Below are positions 5,534-5,842 of a stretch of 5,842 nucleotides of DNA, in pieces. Origin of the DNA: JANOYC01 sp031428675 (GTDB taxonomy: Bacteria > Actinomycetota > Actinomycetes > Actinomycetales > Microbacteriaceae); NCBI GenBank assembly GCA_031428675.1, contig JANOYC010000078.1, positions 1 through 5,842 on the forward strand, written 5' to 3'. Positions within the stretch are counted from its first letter, which is position 1, and each line of letters opens with the position of its first letter. The notes beneath the pieces were generated by a model. It was given only the letters and a program-made list of their open reading frames with translations. It did no database searches and was not told the origin of the DNA. The translations under genes and the position numbers were made by a program.

Positions 5534-5709
5534 ATGAAATACCGCACACTCACTGGAACCGGCATCAGTGTCTCGAATCTGGCGCTCGGAACGATGGGCT
5601 TCGGAACCGAGACCGACGAGGCCGAAGCTTTCGAGATCCTCGACAAGTTCATGGCTGCTGTCGGCAACCTCATCGACACCGCCAACGTCTACGGGGCCGG
5701 AGGGAATGC
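5534..5709 (+). pseudogene. Aldo/keto reductase, 5' fragment interrupted by an insertion sequence
   Basis: The first roughly 58 codons match the start of the aldo/keto reductase family. LALGTMGFG (16-24) forms the first barrel strand, and NLIDTANVYG (45-54) carries catalytic Asp48 and Tyr53. The preceding AAVG has Val where these proteins usually have Gly. An AAAGGAAA ribosome site lies about 8-9 bp before the ATG. After YGAGG the family pattern stops; the frame runs on to 5809 only by antisense reading of the inserted transposase gene, so those last residues are artificial. An intact family member would have about 300-340 residues. The enzyme would be a cytosolic NADPH-dependent oxidoreductase cotranscribed with the upstream dehydrogenase. 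The rest of the gene presumably lies beyond the right window edge, after the element. Confidence 0.85.
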
Positions 5710-5842
5710 TGAGCGTTTGGTTGACTCGGTTCCTTATGCCGCGAGTGTCGCGGTGTGGTTCATGATGGCCTCGTATTCGATCGGGGTCAACTTCCCGAGT
5801 CGGCGTTGACGTCGTCGTCGGTGGTAGCGGGCTTCGATCCAG
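5710..5842 (-). mobile_element. IS3-family insertion sequence, one end (continues past window)
   Basis: The sequence beginning TGAGCGTTTGGTTGACTCGG at 5710 looks like an IS3-family terminus: it starts with TG, lies 24 bp from the stop of the minus-strand transposase, and marks the point where aldo/keto reductase similarity ends. The exact boundary is uncertain by a few bases. A 3-4-bp target duplication, perhaps TGC or ATGC just before 5710, cannot be checked without the other end. Confidence 0.7.
5734..5842 (-). CDS. IS3-family transposase (OrfB) C-terminus, partial
   Basis: Reading the minus strand in from the right edge gives 35 residues ending at TAA (5734-5736). They include WIEARYHRRRRQRRLG, then LTPIEYEAI. 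This is the signature C-terminal end of IS3-family OrfB transposases (W-x4-Y-N/H-x-R-R-x6-G-x-x-x-P-x-x-Y/F-E), just after the DDE integrase core, which lies outside the window. The protein catalyses cut-out and circularisation of the element. The final NHTATLAA tail is element-specific. Whether the rest is intact is unknown. Confidence 0.88.
   Translation of the reverse strand, partial: WIEARYHRRRRQRRLGKLTPIEYEAIMNHTATLAA

Overview
The window looks like accessory DNA from a high-GC actinobacterium. The codons are strongly G/C-ending, and the regulator and enzyme families present are all common in actinobacteria; a Microbacteriaceae member is a reasonable guess, but nothing here fixes the genus.

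Left part (1-2548): two toxin-antitoxin-like modules lie side by side on the + strand. The first is the C-terminal end of a probable AbiEi-like antitoxin/regulator, overlapping by GTGA a 233-residue AbiEii-like nucleotidyltransferase. After a 166-bp regulatory gap comes a complete hipBA pair whose genes overlap by ATGA. The gap holds a good promoter (TGGACA, 17 bp, TAGCAT). An 8-bp perfect inverted repeat (TGTTATGT/ACATAACA) overlaps its -35 box, as expected for autoregulation by HipB. An imperfect 29-bp direct repeat (25 of 29 identical) brackets hipBA.

Middle (2549-3607): this part is eroded. About 230 bp after hipA hold no convincing gene. Next come a minus-strand remnant with a helix-turn-helix-like tail and a + strand tail resembling the end of an IS481-type transposase, ending in a strong hairpin and a small palindrome. 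A two-domain helix-turn-helix gene (3081-3503) follows, broken by an in-frame amber codon. The 104 bp from 3504 to 3607 hold nothing I can support.

Right part (3608-5842): an XRE/MmyB-type regulator on the minus strand faces away from a short-chain dehydrogenase/reductase gene, with a GC-rich near-palindrome between them that is a candidate operator. An aldo/keto reductase gene begins 56 bp downstream of the dehydrogenase, probably in the same operon. It is cut after about 58 codons by an IS3-family element, whose transposase C-terminus runs on the minus strand to the window edge.

I did not find a clearly new multi-gene system. The points most worth checking are the juxtaposed AbiE-like and HipBA modules with flanking repeats, a HipA lacking the usual autophosphorylated serine in its Gly-rich loop, the hipBA operator layout, the amber-interrupted helix-turn-helix protein, and the insertion in the reductase operon.
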